Shown: piece by piece, positions 35,791 through 43,985 of the stretch
Numbering within the stretch: position 1 is the stretch's first letter
Layout: every line of letters starts with the position of its first letter
Assembly: GCF_027483985.1 (NCBI RefSeq)
Contig: NZ_JAIXTJ010000017.1
Span: forward strand, 144,685 to 208,684
DNA length: 64,000 bases
Direction of reading: 5' to 3'
Source: Flavobacterium sp.
GTDB taxonomy: Bacteria > Bacteroidota > Bacteroidia > Flavobacteriales > Flavobacteriaceae
Position numbers and translations under genes: made by a program
The notes under the pieces: generated by a model
Database searches by the model: none
Told to the model about the DNA's origin: nothing
What the model saw: the letters and a program-made list of their open reading frames with translations, nothing else

Positions 35791-38700
35791 TTATTTTCCA
35801 ATGTTAATATGAATGTAAGTTCTAATTTCCCATTCAGAACCATTTGGGAAACCAACAGGGCTTATTGTAGGTTCGGTATCAAAAACCTCCGTTGTTTGGT
35901 TTGGAGAAAATCTTGGTGAATAACGGTCAAGTGATCTCCAAGTTCCCATAATACCAATTTTAGTGTTTGGTAATATAAACCAATCTGGTTTACCCACAGT
36001 TGTTGAAATATCTAACATTAATTGAAGTGGATAAGTCAAGTTGAAATCTCTATGATAATCAAATGGACCCCAATCGTTTACTTTAACAGAATGCGTAACT
36101 TTTACTTTTTTGTAAATTAATCTAACGTCACCACCTAATCTTTCGATTAATCTTGGATCGCTACCATTAGATTGAGCGTTACCGAAATAAAGATTTGCAA
36201 TAAATCCAAAATCTGGTGTTAATTTAGATACAATTCTAGTATTAGATTCCCATAAATCTTTTGCTGGAGCCGATTTATCAAATGCAAAAGAAGTACGGTT
36301 ACTTAAAAATCCGATCGCAGCATCTTGAGTTGTTGGCAAATGACGGTAAACAAAACCAGTACTAACTGCAAATTTTGCGTCCTCCGACATGTCATTATCC
36401 CATTCGTACATCCAAGTTGCAGGTGTTGGATCATAAGTTAACAACAATTCTCCTCCAACTGTTTCTCTGTTAGCTCTAACTACAAAAGGATCGGCTTGAA
36501 TATTTCTTAGTCTTCCTGGAGCATTTACATCATTTGGCATTGCCTCAACCAATGGCTTTTGCCATAAAAAGTTAGGTGCAATTTGGAAGTTTGAATTAAC
36601 ATTAAAGGTGAAACCTGTTAAGAAATTCATTTGGTTACCGCTTCCGCTATCTTTTAATCTCCATCCAGTAAAGGTTTGAGTAGCATCAGCACCACCATTG
36701 GCAACTAATCCCATAATGGCACCTTGCGTATAAACATTGAATTTTCCTTTTGAGAAGGTAATTTTTGCTTTTCCACCCCAATTATCTGATGATTTTACTT
36801 TATCGTCGTATATTGTATAGTTACCAGGCGTTCCTTCAGCGAATTGGAACGTTCGTCCGTTCAGTGGTTGTCCACCCCAAATTCCTCCAACTTCTAATCC
36901 TAAATTTTCAAATTTTCTTTTGAAATGAATTGTAACTCTTCTAGTTTTTGGCAATGGAATCGCTATAGAAGTATTTGCAACTGCAGCATCATCAATATCT
37001 TCGTGATATACTGCTGTAGCATCAATTTTACCTAATTTTGTGCCGTATTTCAGCAAAACAGCTGGATTTGCACCCCACCAAAGTTGCGGTCCGAAAGCAG
37101 CTTTAAATCCGTTTAATTCTTTTTTACCATCAAATTCAAAACCCGAAACCTCTCCGTTATAGATATCTAAGTTTGGACCGTAATTAGCTTCTGGATATAA
37201 TCCGAAAAAATCTCCTTCGTAACCCCAATGGTAGTGACCTGTTCTGTAAAATCCTCTTAAATCAAAATACTTTTCATTCCAACTGTAAGAAGCATTATAG
37301 ATTTGAACTCTATTTGGATCAGCAACATTTATTGGTCCATCTGGTGTTTCAACTTTTATTGCTCTACCTCTATTTTCGTAGAAAATTTCATTAATTGGAT
37401 TCAAAGCCACATTACCCAGAATGTTAAAGTTAACATTAGCTTTCATATTAGCTGTTGGATTTCCTTCAATGCCAACATAATAAGACTGCATATGATCAAA
37501 GCCTAGTTGATTTGGATATTGAGTAGCGTTAGGATCTGGGCTATCAGGTGTAGTTAAAAGAGTTCCACCAGTATTGAAAGTTGTAAATTCAGCTCTCAAA
37601 TTACTAATTTTTAATTTATCTGAACTTGAACCACCATTAGCAGCTTTGTCACCTCTTGCTCTCAAAACAGCATCCATTATTTGAATGTTTTTGAAATGAT
37701 TTGAAATTCCTTCTAAAGTAGTTCCGTTTTCATAAGGATTAATTTTGTGTGCTTCTTTTAATGTATAATATGCTGCTCTTGGATATAAATCATATAAACC
37801 TCGTGGGTTAACTGGTCCTTTGGCGCAAACTCCAAACCATTCTTCGTTCATATTATTTTGACCTTGAATAAAATCATTGGTATAACCACCGTTTGACCAA
37901 GAAGCATTGCTATCGTGAACATCTAAGTTTTTAGTTTGTCCGAATTTCCACCAACCATCACTAAATTGAAAAGTAAATCCACCTAGAGAGTTACCCGACT
38001 TACCTAAATTAGCCGCATTGTCATAAATTTCTTTCCAGTTATTCACCATAAAATAAGCTTGTGATTTTTGATCTTCAGCATTATCAATAGCGTTAAAAGC
38101 ATCAGCACCAAATTCGGTAAACATAATTGGCTTATTAAGTTTACTTTTTACTTCTTGAAAAGCATTTCCAAAAGAAACACCACGATACATATTAGTACCA
38201 AAAATGTCAATGTCTTTACATTCTTTAGCAATAATATCAAGGAAAAGTAAATCACCATTACAAATTGCTATCGGATGCGATGTATCAATTTTCTTCATTT
38301 CAACAACGGCTTCATTAAAGATAGTGTACATATCTTTAGCTCTTTTCGTTGATTTTCTATCTTCTAACGGAATGTTTTCTGTTTCAGCACCATCCCAAAA
38401 CAAACCGTAGTTATTTTCGTTACCTAAAAGGAACATTAATAATCCCGGAGTATTTTTATACTCTTGAATCATTGCTTGAGTTTCTTTTAATAATAATTGT
38501 CTGGTTGCAGGATTTGAATATTCTGTATTTGGAACCCAACTTCCGTTGATTGTTAAACCATATCTACCAAATGAATGGTTCAACATAGTGTAAATACCAT
38601 ATTTTTCATAAATATAAGTAATCCATTTTGGTTGCACTCCTGTATACTGTCTGATGGCGTTTACACCCATATTTTTAAGCAAACCCATTTCGGTATCCAA

Positions 38701-38919
38701 TGCTGCTTTGATAACATCATCGGATTGTTTCCATAAACTATAGTTGTAATTGGTACCAATTGGATCATAGTTCCAATTCATTCCATTGATGAAAAATGGT
38801 TTGTTGTTTACCAGTAATTTAAAATCATCTTTATCTTTCAAGACAGTCACTTTATCGGATTGTGCTCGTAAGTGATTTGAAAAACAACAAACAAAAAGAA
38901 TTAGAATTAGTTTTTTCAT
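35791..38919 (-). CDS. Clan GH-A glycosidase fused to a predicted outer-membrane beta-barrel
   Basis: A 1042-residue protein with signal peptide 1-20 (MKKLILILFVCCFSNHLRAQ). Residues about 25-400 form a GH2/GH5/GH72-like TIM barrel (FFINGMNWNYDP; MGVNAIRQYTG) with acid/base Glu 168 (LLGNENNYG) and nucleophile Glu 269 (IMFTEFGADAF). From about residue 430 to the end the sequence is a series of amphipathic aromatic-bounded beta strands (YFDLRGFYRTGHYHWGYEG; VTIHFKRKFENLGLEVGGIWG; GFIANLYFGNAQSNG) typical of an outer-membrane porin-like barrel. It is the first gene of the enzyme operon. No SusC/SusD genes are present, so this protein could be the outer-membrane component. The GH family and the barrel are inferred by eye. 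Confidence 0.75.
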   Translation of the reverse strand: MKKLILILFVCCFSNHLRAQSDKVTVLKDKDDFKLLVNNKPFFINGMNWNYDPIGTNYNYSLWKQSDDVIKAALDTEMGLLKNMGVNAIRQYTGVQPKWITYIYEKYGIYTMLNHSFGRYGLTINGSWVPNTEYSNPATRQLLLKETQAMIQEYKNTPGLLMFLLGNENNYGLFWDGAETENIPLEDRKSTKRAKDMYTIFNEAVVEMKKIDTSHPIAICNGDLLFLDIIAKECKDIDIFGTNMYRGVSFGNAFQEVKSKLNKPIMFTEFGADAFNAIDNAEDQKSQAYFMVNNWKEIYDNAANLGKSGNSLGGFTFQFSDGWWKFGQTKNLDVHDSNASWSNGGYTNDFIQGQNNMNEEWFGVCAKGPVNPRGLYDLYPRAAYYTLKEAHKINPYENGTTLEGISNHFKNIQIMDAVLRARGDKAANGGSSSDKLKISNLRAEFTTFNTGGTLLTTPDSPDPNATQYPNQLGFDHMQSYYVGIEGNPTANMKANVNFNILGNVALNPINEIFYENRGRAIKVETPDGPINVADPNRVQIYNASYSWNEKYFDLRGFYRTGHYHWGYEGDFFGLYPEANYGPNLDIYNGEVSGFEFDGKKELNGFKAAFGPQLWWGANPAVLLKYGTKLGKIDATAVYHEDIDDAAVANTSIAIPLPKTRRVTIHFKRKFENLGLEVGGIWGGQPLNGRTFQFAEGTPGNYTIYDDKVKSSDNWGGKAKITFSKGKFNVYTQGAIMGLVANGGADATQTFTGWRLKDSGSGNQMNFLTGFTFNVNSNFQIAPNFLWQKPLVEAMPNDVNAPGRLRNIQADPFVVRANRETVGGELLLTYDPTPATWMYEWDNDMSEDAKFAVSTGFVYRHLPTTQDAAIGFLSNRTSFAFDKSAPAKDLWESNTRIVSKLTPDFGFIANLYFGNAQSNGSDPRLIERLGGDVRLIYKKVKVTHSVKVNDWGPFDYHRDFNLTYPLQLMLDISTTVGKPDWFILPNTKIGIMGTWRSLDRYSPRFSPNQTTEVFDTEPTISPVGFPNGSEWEIRTYIHINIGK

Positions 38920-39287
38920 GTGATGTACTTAATTTAAAATTTGAATTATACTTTGGTTTAGATTGATAGTTGTAATTTAATTTATTTATAAACTGAATTT
39001 AAATTTGTTCGAAAAAATTATAATGCTAGCCTATTGCCAATCATCCAATTTTGCATCATAATTATTTCATAAAAATAAAAGTTAAAATTATAAACAACGT
39101 AAAAAGAACCACAACAAAAAACATACACGATAAATATTGTAGGCTTTTATTATCATATCAACAATAAAAATGTTACTATTTGCAATAAATAGGAATGAAA
39201 TAAAAGTACAAAAAAATAGAACTGTAGTGCTGTAATAAAACTCCTTGTTGAGTTAATGTATAGGTAAAATGATGGTTTTTGTAAAGG
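38920..39287. other. Non-coding AT-rich control region before the glucan operon
   Basis: A 368-nt spacer between the glycosidase-barrel gene start and the stop of the upstream regulator gene, both on the minus strand. I found no -7 consensus (TAnnTTTG) on the minus strand and no terminator with a clear stem, and no open frame. The only notable item is the 11-mer at 39172-39182 shared with the other upstream region at 43846. Confidence 0.6.
39172..39182. promoter_or_regulatory. Shared 11-mer GTTACTATTTG, copy 1
   Basis: GTTACTATTTG lies 253 bp upstream of the glycosidase-barrel start; a second copy is at 43846-43856, 261 bp upstream of the CBM/T9SS gene. Both are preceded by ATAAAA. In AT-rich DNA an 11-mer match is weak evidence for an operator. 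Confidence 0.25.
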
Positions 39288-42086
39288 TTATATGTTTAAA
39301 ATATACTCAACAAGACCTTGTTCGTGCTGCAAATCCATTTTTTTACGCAAACGATATCGCTTTATCTCCACACTTCGCACAGAAATGTTTAAAAGTGGTG
39401 CAATTTCTTTGGAAGATAAATTCAATCTCAAATAAGCACAGATTCTTAAATCGTTTGGTGTTAGTGACGGATGCAGTTGTTTTATCTTTTTAAGGAAGTC
39501 TTTATCGGCACTATCAAATGCATCTTTAAATTTGTTCCAAGTGTCTTCTTCTTTTACACTTTTATTGATGGTTGAAATAATAGATTTAATACTTCTGTTA
39601 GAATCACTATCATCAGAATTTTTTAAATCTTCTTTAATGATATTTAGTAATTCTGTTTTTTCAATTAGGTTAATTGTTGATGCAGCAAGTTCTTTGTTCT
39701 TTCTATCTACATCAATGCTCAATTGTTCGTTTTTAATATTCATAATCTCTTTTTGAATTTCTAATTCTTTCAATTCAAGAAGTAAATTATTTTCAGCAAT
39801 AATCTTTTGATGGCGTTTATCGTGATATTGTGTGTACCACTTATTGATTTGATATATTAAAACGCCAAATAAGATCAAGTATATGAATAATGCTAAATTG
39901 GTGGCGTACCACGGTTTCTTAATTACAAAAGAATAACTTGCGATATTTTCTGTTAGCGAATTTGCAACTTTCGCTCGAATTCTAAAAACGTAACTACCAG
40001 ATGGTAAATTTTCAAAACTAACCTTTGATGAAGAGGTCCAGTCGCTCCAATCATCGTGAAGACCTTCGAGAATGTACTGATATTCGCTATTTAGATAAAT
40101 ATCATAATCAGGAATTGTATAACTGAATGTGATGTTATTGTCATCGTGATCAAACGAACCTTCTTCAATTAATGATGAGTTAATCAATTTCTTATTTAAA
40201 ATATTACTCGAAACTCCTGTTATGGAAACTTTATATTTATTGGCTTTTAAAAAACTGTTTTTTAGCAAATAATATCCATCTGTGGTACCAATCAAATAGG
40301 TGTTTCCGCTAATTTGAGCTATGTTTTCATATCCTGGCATTGAATTGGTCAATGATGCAGGAATTGGTAGACTATTTCGTTTAAGATCCTTTGAAAGTTT
40401 ACCTTTCGAATAATAATGAATATAGTCTTTCGTGAAAAACCATAAATTATTTGATGCATCAACAATCATTTTTCCGGTTACATATTCTTCATTTTCAAAA
40501 ATTTGACTTAAATAATTGTCTTTAAAAAATTGATTGCTTTTTTGATTTAGCTTAAAAACGCCCTCTTTAGAAGCATAATACAATTCATTATTATATTTAA
40601 CTAAAGAAGCATTTTTACCTTTTTTAGGGTTTTCATATTTAAATTTACCCGTTATTGCAGTGTAATCCGAGTTAACAGTTAATCTAAAAATTCCGTTGTA
40701 TTCGTGACTAACATATATTTGATTGGCCTTAATAATTTCAAAGTGTTTAGAGGAATAATCGAAATTCTTTAGCTTGTTTTTAAAACTCCATTTTCCGTTT
40801 TGCTTTTCTAAAACAGATATTCCATAGTAATTTCCTTGAAAAATTCGATTACCGTTAGCTTGAAACTTCCAAGTTCCTGATTGATTGAAAATTAAATTGG
40901 CGTTTTGCTCATTAACAATAAAAGTCCCTGAATCGTGTCCGCAAAATAATGTATTATCATAAACATATAAAGACCATACCTGACCTTTAGTGCCTTGTAT
41001 AAAAGTAAAATCAGCATTCGAACCAACGTTTTTGTAAAACAAACCTTGATTTGATCCAATGTATATCCTATCTTTAAAAACAAGAGAAGCATAAATAGTT
41101 CCTAAAACACCCGATTCATCAACATAACTTCTAATTGATGATTGAAGATTTATACAATTTATTCCATTATCGAGTCCTAACCACAAATTTTTATCCAAAT
41201 CCTCAAAAAGAGATAAAATGGTATTGTTTCCTAATTTATTTCTTTGATTAAGATGAAATTTTTGTTTTCCAAAAGCATCTAAAATAAATATTCCGTCAGA
41301 AATTGAACCTAAAGCAATACTGCCATCTTGAAGCTTTTGGGCACTGTAAATTCCGCTTTGTTGAATTTGACCATCAACAGCTGTGGAAAACTTAGATATA
41401 GTATTATTTTGATAAAAAAAGACACCTTGATTTTGCGTAATTAACAACAAACCATCACCCGATTCTATAATATTTACAATTCGATTATTTTTTACGATAT
41501 CAATATCTAGAAACACTTTGCTTGTGCCACCTTCAATTTCAAACAAACCTTGACTTGTTTGATAAAAAATCCCTTTAGAGGTTTTAAACGACTTTAATAT
41601 AGCTTGTTTCGGTTGAATTACCGAAAAGGAATTTGTTTTTAAATTATAAGCATAAATCCTTTGAAGTGACTGAAATAAAATCCAATTATCAAAAGGTAAT
41701 ATATTCCAAAATTGCTCATCAAACAATAATTTTACTTTCAGTTTTTTACATAAAGAATTATAAACTAATTGTCCATCTTTTTTTCGATTCCAATATCCAA
41801 AATCCATATAAGAACCCGTATAAATTTTATCATTTATACACTTAACAGACCTTATAATCGTTTCATTTGGTGACGGATACAACGTCCAAGCCGAACCATT
41901 AAATTCTAATAAACCTTCATTATTAGCGAAGAAAAGAAATTGATTAGAATCTTGTGAAATCATCCAATTTTGATTTCCTGCAGCATATTCATTAGGATGA
42001 TACTTTACTATTGGTGGCAACTCTTGTGAAAAGAGAGATATTGAACATAGAAGAAAACTTAAAAAAAAACAAGTAGATGGTTTCAT
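39288..42086 (-). CDS. Membrane-spanning propeller/Y_Y_Y/LuxR one-component regulator
   Basis: A 932-residue protein: signal peptide (MKPSTCFFLSFLLCSISLFS), a periplasmic two-component-regulator-type beta-propeller over about residues 25-630 (repeats such as LFEDLDKNLWLGLDNGINCI and YLIGTTDGYYLL), a Y_Y_Y domain (about 640-725; YLNSEYQYILEGLHDDWSDWT), one transmembrane helix (NLALFIYLILFGVLIYQI, about 735), a coiled-coil linker, and a C-terminal LuxR-type HTH (LTPNDLRICAYLRLNLSSKEI, ISVRSVEIKRYRLRKKM). It has no kinase or receiver domain, unlike the classical hybrid two-component systems of Bacteroides. It probably senses glucan oligosaccharides in the periplasm and activates the neighbouring operon directly. 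Confidence 0.88.
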   Translation of the reverse strand: MKPSTCFFLSFLLCSISLFSQELPPIVKYHPNEYAAGNQNWMISQDSNQFLFFANNEGLLEFNGSAWTLYPSPNETIIRSVKCINDKIYTGSYMDFGYWNRKKDGQLVYNSLCKKLKVKLLFDEQFWNILPFDNWILFQSLQRIYAYNLKTNSFSVIQPKQAILKSFKTSKGIFYQTSQGLFEIEGGTSKVFLDIDIVKNNRIVNIIESGDGLLLITQNQGVFFYQNNTISKFSTAVDGQIQQSGIYSAQKLQDGSIALGSISDGIFILDAFGKQKFHLNQRNKLGNNTILSLFEDLDKNLWLGLDNGINCINLQSSIRSYVDESGVLGTIYASLVFKDRIYIGSNQGLFYKNVGSNADFTFIQGTKGQVWSLYVYDNTLFCGHDSGTFIVNEQNANLIFNQSGTWKFQANGNRIFQGNYYGISVLEKQNGKWSFKNKLKNFDYSSKHFEIIKANQIYVSHEYNGIFRLTVNSDYTAITGKFKYENPKKGKNASLVKYNNELYYASKEGVFKLNQKSNQFFKDNYLSQIFENEEYVTGKMIVDASNNLWFFTKDYIHYYSKGKLSKDLKRNSLPIPASLTNSMPGYENIAQISGNTYLIGTTDGYYLLKNSFLKANKYKVSITGVSSNILNKKLINSSLIEEGSFDHDDNNITFSYTIPDYDIYLNSEYQYILEGLHDDWSDWTSSSKVSFENLPSGSYVFRIRAKVANSLTENIASYSFVIKKPWYATNLALFIYLILFGVLIYQINKWYTQYHDKRHQKIIAENNLLLELKELEIQKEIMNIKNEQLSIDVDRKNKELAASTINLIEKTELLNIIKEDLKNSDDSDSNRSIKSIISTINKSVKEEDTWNKFKDAFDSADKDFLKKIKQLHPSLTPNDLRICAYLRLNLSSKEIAPLLNISVRSVEIKRYRLRKKMDLQHEQGLVEYILNI

Positions 42087-42113
42087 TTGCTTTATAATTG
42101 TATGCTAATATAA

Positions 42114-42144
42114 ATAAAAAAGCACGACATAAATATCGTGCTTT
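42114..42144 (-). terminator. Terminator of the CBM/T9SS gene
   Basis: On the minus strand a perfect 9-bp stem AAAGCACGA / TCGTGCTTT with an 8-nt loop is followed by a U run. It isolates the 42164 gene from the downstream regulator gene. Confidence 0.8.
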
Positions 42145-42163
42145 AAAAAATTAAATATAAGAA

Positions 42164-43585
42164 TTATTCCTTAATCACTTTTGAAGTAGAAACAGTTCCA
42201 TCGATAGTTGTTTTTACTAAATAAACTCCATTTTGGAATCTAGTTAAATCAATTGATGTTGAAAGTTCATTAGGAGTAACTGAAAGCACTTCTTGTCCTA
42301 ACATATTCACAACGGAAACATTTTGAATGCTATTTTTAGCTTCAATAGTAAATGTATTTTTTGTTGGATTAGGGAAAAGCTTCACTTTAGCAACTTCAAA
42401 ACTAGCATTGTTTAAAGTTCCTTTGTAGAAATAAAAATTGTCTACAAACAAGATAGAAGGAGCCGTTGGGTCAATCAAAAGTTGTGTAATCGATGTTTTG
42501 TTAGCCAATGCTGAAAATGCAGTCATATCAACATCAATACTTTGCCAAGAACCTGAAACAACTGGTCCAAGTGGCGCAACTGCTTCAGCTCCAACAACAG
42601 TATTAACAATTTTAACACTGATCGGATTACTGTTTGGTGTCCAATAGTCAATATGCATTTTTTCCATTTGAGATAAATCTACACCTGTTGCATAGTTTGT
42701 AACCATTCCTAAGAATTCACATCCTGTCATTTTCCAAGTATCATTACCTTGAATTTGCACTGGCGTAAAAGAACCTAGCTGAGACCAAGTTGTTGGTAAT
42801 TCGCTTAACGTAACGTTTGCATAAGCATTACTATATATCGATACAACATCAACAGCATTTCTAGCTGGAGGAGTTGGAGCTGCAACCAATGGTTCTTGAC
42901 CAGCACAAGGTGCACAAGTACCACCACAATCAACACCTGTTTCACTACCATTTTGAATTCCATCAGAACAAGTAGCTGGATCAGTTAATTTATTTGCATT
43001 CCAAGTTACATTATCTATTAAGATTGTACCTCCAGTAGTTCTGTCTGGTCCGCCACATGTAAAGTCAAGAAAAATTACAAATTGATCATTGCTACTTGGT
43101 GCAGATTGCTCAGCAACATTCAACGAAGAAATATTCCAAGACAAAGTAACCCATTCATTAACTGTATTTACTAAACCTTCGTTAGTTGTTACCTCGATTA
43201 CAGTTCCGTTAGTTGGTGTTACAAATTTAACACCTAATTTACCAACAAAACTCTTGTTTACTTGCATACTTACTGTAACATTACTTGGTACAGATGTATC
43301 AAATCTCCAAGTTCCTAACGCACCGTGAGCATTAATAAATCCTGCGTAACATGCAGAGTTTTGTGCTAAATCAACTTTCATTACCTTAGTTGTAGCAGAT
43401 GTATTAACACCATTTGGCATTGGATTATCAACAATTGATAACACTGGATTTGGATTTTCAAAAGGAATCCAATTCGATAGCGTTCCTGAAGGCGTTGATG
43501 GCTCAAAACCTAAGTTGTATTGTTGTTGCTGTGCGAATCCGAAAGTGGACAAAACAAACAAGGATAATAGAGTAATTTTTTTCAT
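42164..43585 (-). CDS. Secreted carbohydrate-binding protein with T9SS sorting domain
   Basis: A 473-residue secreted protein starting MKKITLLSLFVLSTFGFAQ (the open frame extends eight codons upstream, before the signal). Domains: a jelly-roll CBM-like domain (about 20-200; GFEPSTPSGTLSNWIPFE to TILIDNVTWNAN), a short Cys-rich motif NGSETGVDCGGTCAPC that acts as a calcium-binding-like linker in many flavobacterial proteins, a second CBM-like domain (VVSIYSNAYANVTLSELPT to LFVDNFYFYKG), and a type A sorting domain (VKLFPNPTKNTFTIEA to STSKVIKE). It has its own promoter and terminator and lies next to the regulator. Probably a secreted glucan-binding protein. Confidence 0.85.
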   Translation of the reverse strand: MKKITLLSLFVLSTFGFAQQQQYNLGFEPSTPSGTLSNWIPFENPNPVLSIVDNPMPNGVNTSATTKVMKVDLAQNSACYAGFINAHGALGTWRFDTSVPSNVTVSMQVNKSFVGKLGVKFVTPTNGTVIEVTTNEGLVNTVNEWVTLSWNISSLNVAEQSAPSSNDQFVIFLDFTCGGPDRTTGGTILIDNVTWNANKLTDPATCSDGIQNGSETGVDCGGTCAPCAGQEPLVAAPTPPARNAVDVVSIYSNAYANVTLSELPTTWSQLGSFTPVQIQGNDTWKMTGCEFLGMVTNYATGVDLSQMEKMHIDYWTPNSNPISVKIVNTVVGAEAVAPLGPVVSGSWQSIDVDMTAFSALANKTSITQLLIDPTAPSILFVDNFYFYKGTLNNASFEVAKVKLFPNPTKNTFTIEAKNSIQNVSVVNMLGQEVLSVTPNELSTSIDLTRFQNGVYLVKTTIDGTVSTSKVIKE

Positions 43586-43606
43586 AATAATTAATTTAAG
43601 TTTTAT

Positions 43607-43614
43607 CAAATCTA
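43607..43614 (-). promoter_or_regulatory. -7 box TAGATTTG for the CBM/T9SS gene
   Basis: TAGATTTG on the minus strand matches the -7 consensus and lies 22 nt upstream of the ATG at 43585. Confidence 0.55.
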
Positions 43615-43959
43615 CACTTTTTTGTCGTTGTCTAATTTTTGTTTAACTATATAAAAACTATACAAAAAAAAATACTACGAAAACGTTTGAAATATCATAT
43701 ATAATGCGATTTATAACGTTTATTAATCTATTTTATAAAAAGTTGAATAATATCAAATGTTGTGGTAATGTTGAGTTAAAATCAGCTTAAAATTGATTTA
43801 TTAAAATTTGAAATCTATGACTTATTTAATATTTTAATCATAAAAGTTACTATTTGATAAAAAAATAACAAAATAATTTAGTAAAATACAATTGTGTTTT
43901 TCATAAAAAGATTATGAGTTCAATATCTTATTTGATTCTTATGCGATTCAATAAATGAC
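43615..43959. other. AT-rich divergent intergenic region
   Basis: The spacer between the CBM/T9SS gene (-) and uvrA (+). It holds no open frame of note. It contains the second GTTACTATTTG copy (43846-43856) and a small palindrome AAACGTTT near 43682. The length suggests regulatory content on the CBM side. Confidence 0.5.
43846..43856. promoter_or_regulatory. Shared 11-mer GTTACTATTTG, copy 2
   Basis: Same 11-mer as at 39172-39182, in the same orientation and at a similar distance (261 versus 253 bp) from the minus-strand gene start. Weak evidence for a common operator of the adjacent regulator. Confidence 0.25.
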
Positions 43960-43967
43960 TATATTTG
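43960..43967 (+). promoter_or_regulatory. -7 box TATATTTG for uvrA
   Basis: TATATTTG matches the -7 consensus and is 18 nt before the uvrA ATG. A TTTG lies 25 nt further upstream, slightly beyond the usual spacing. Confidence 0.6.
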
Positions 43968-43985
43968 TGTTTCTAAAAATTTGCT

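Noticed and set aside
35772..35855. Extended N terminus of the BIG2/CBM lipoprotein
   Set aside because: It would overlap the end of the barrel-fusion gene and place 28 residues before a clear lipoprotein signal peptide; ATG 35771 is a better start.
39269..39493. Plus-strand frame of 74 codons opposite the regulator HTH
   Set aside because: It is an antisense shadow of the 932-residue regulator gene with no recognisable domain or promoter.
43680..43690. AAACGTTT palindrome as a LacI-type operator
   Set aside because: Only 8 bp and no LacI-type regulator is present; in AT-rich DNA it is likely chance.
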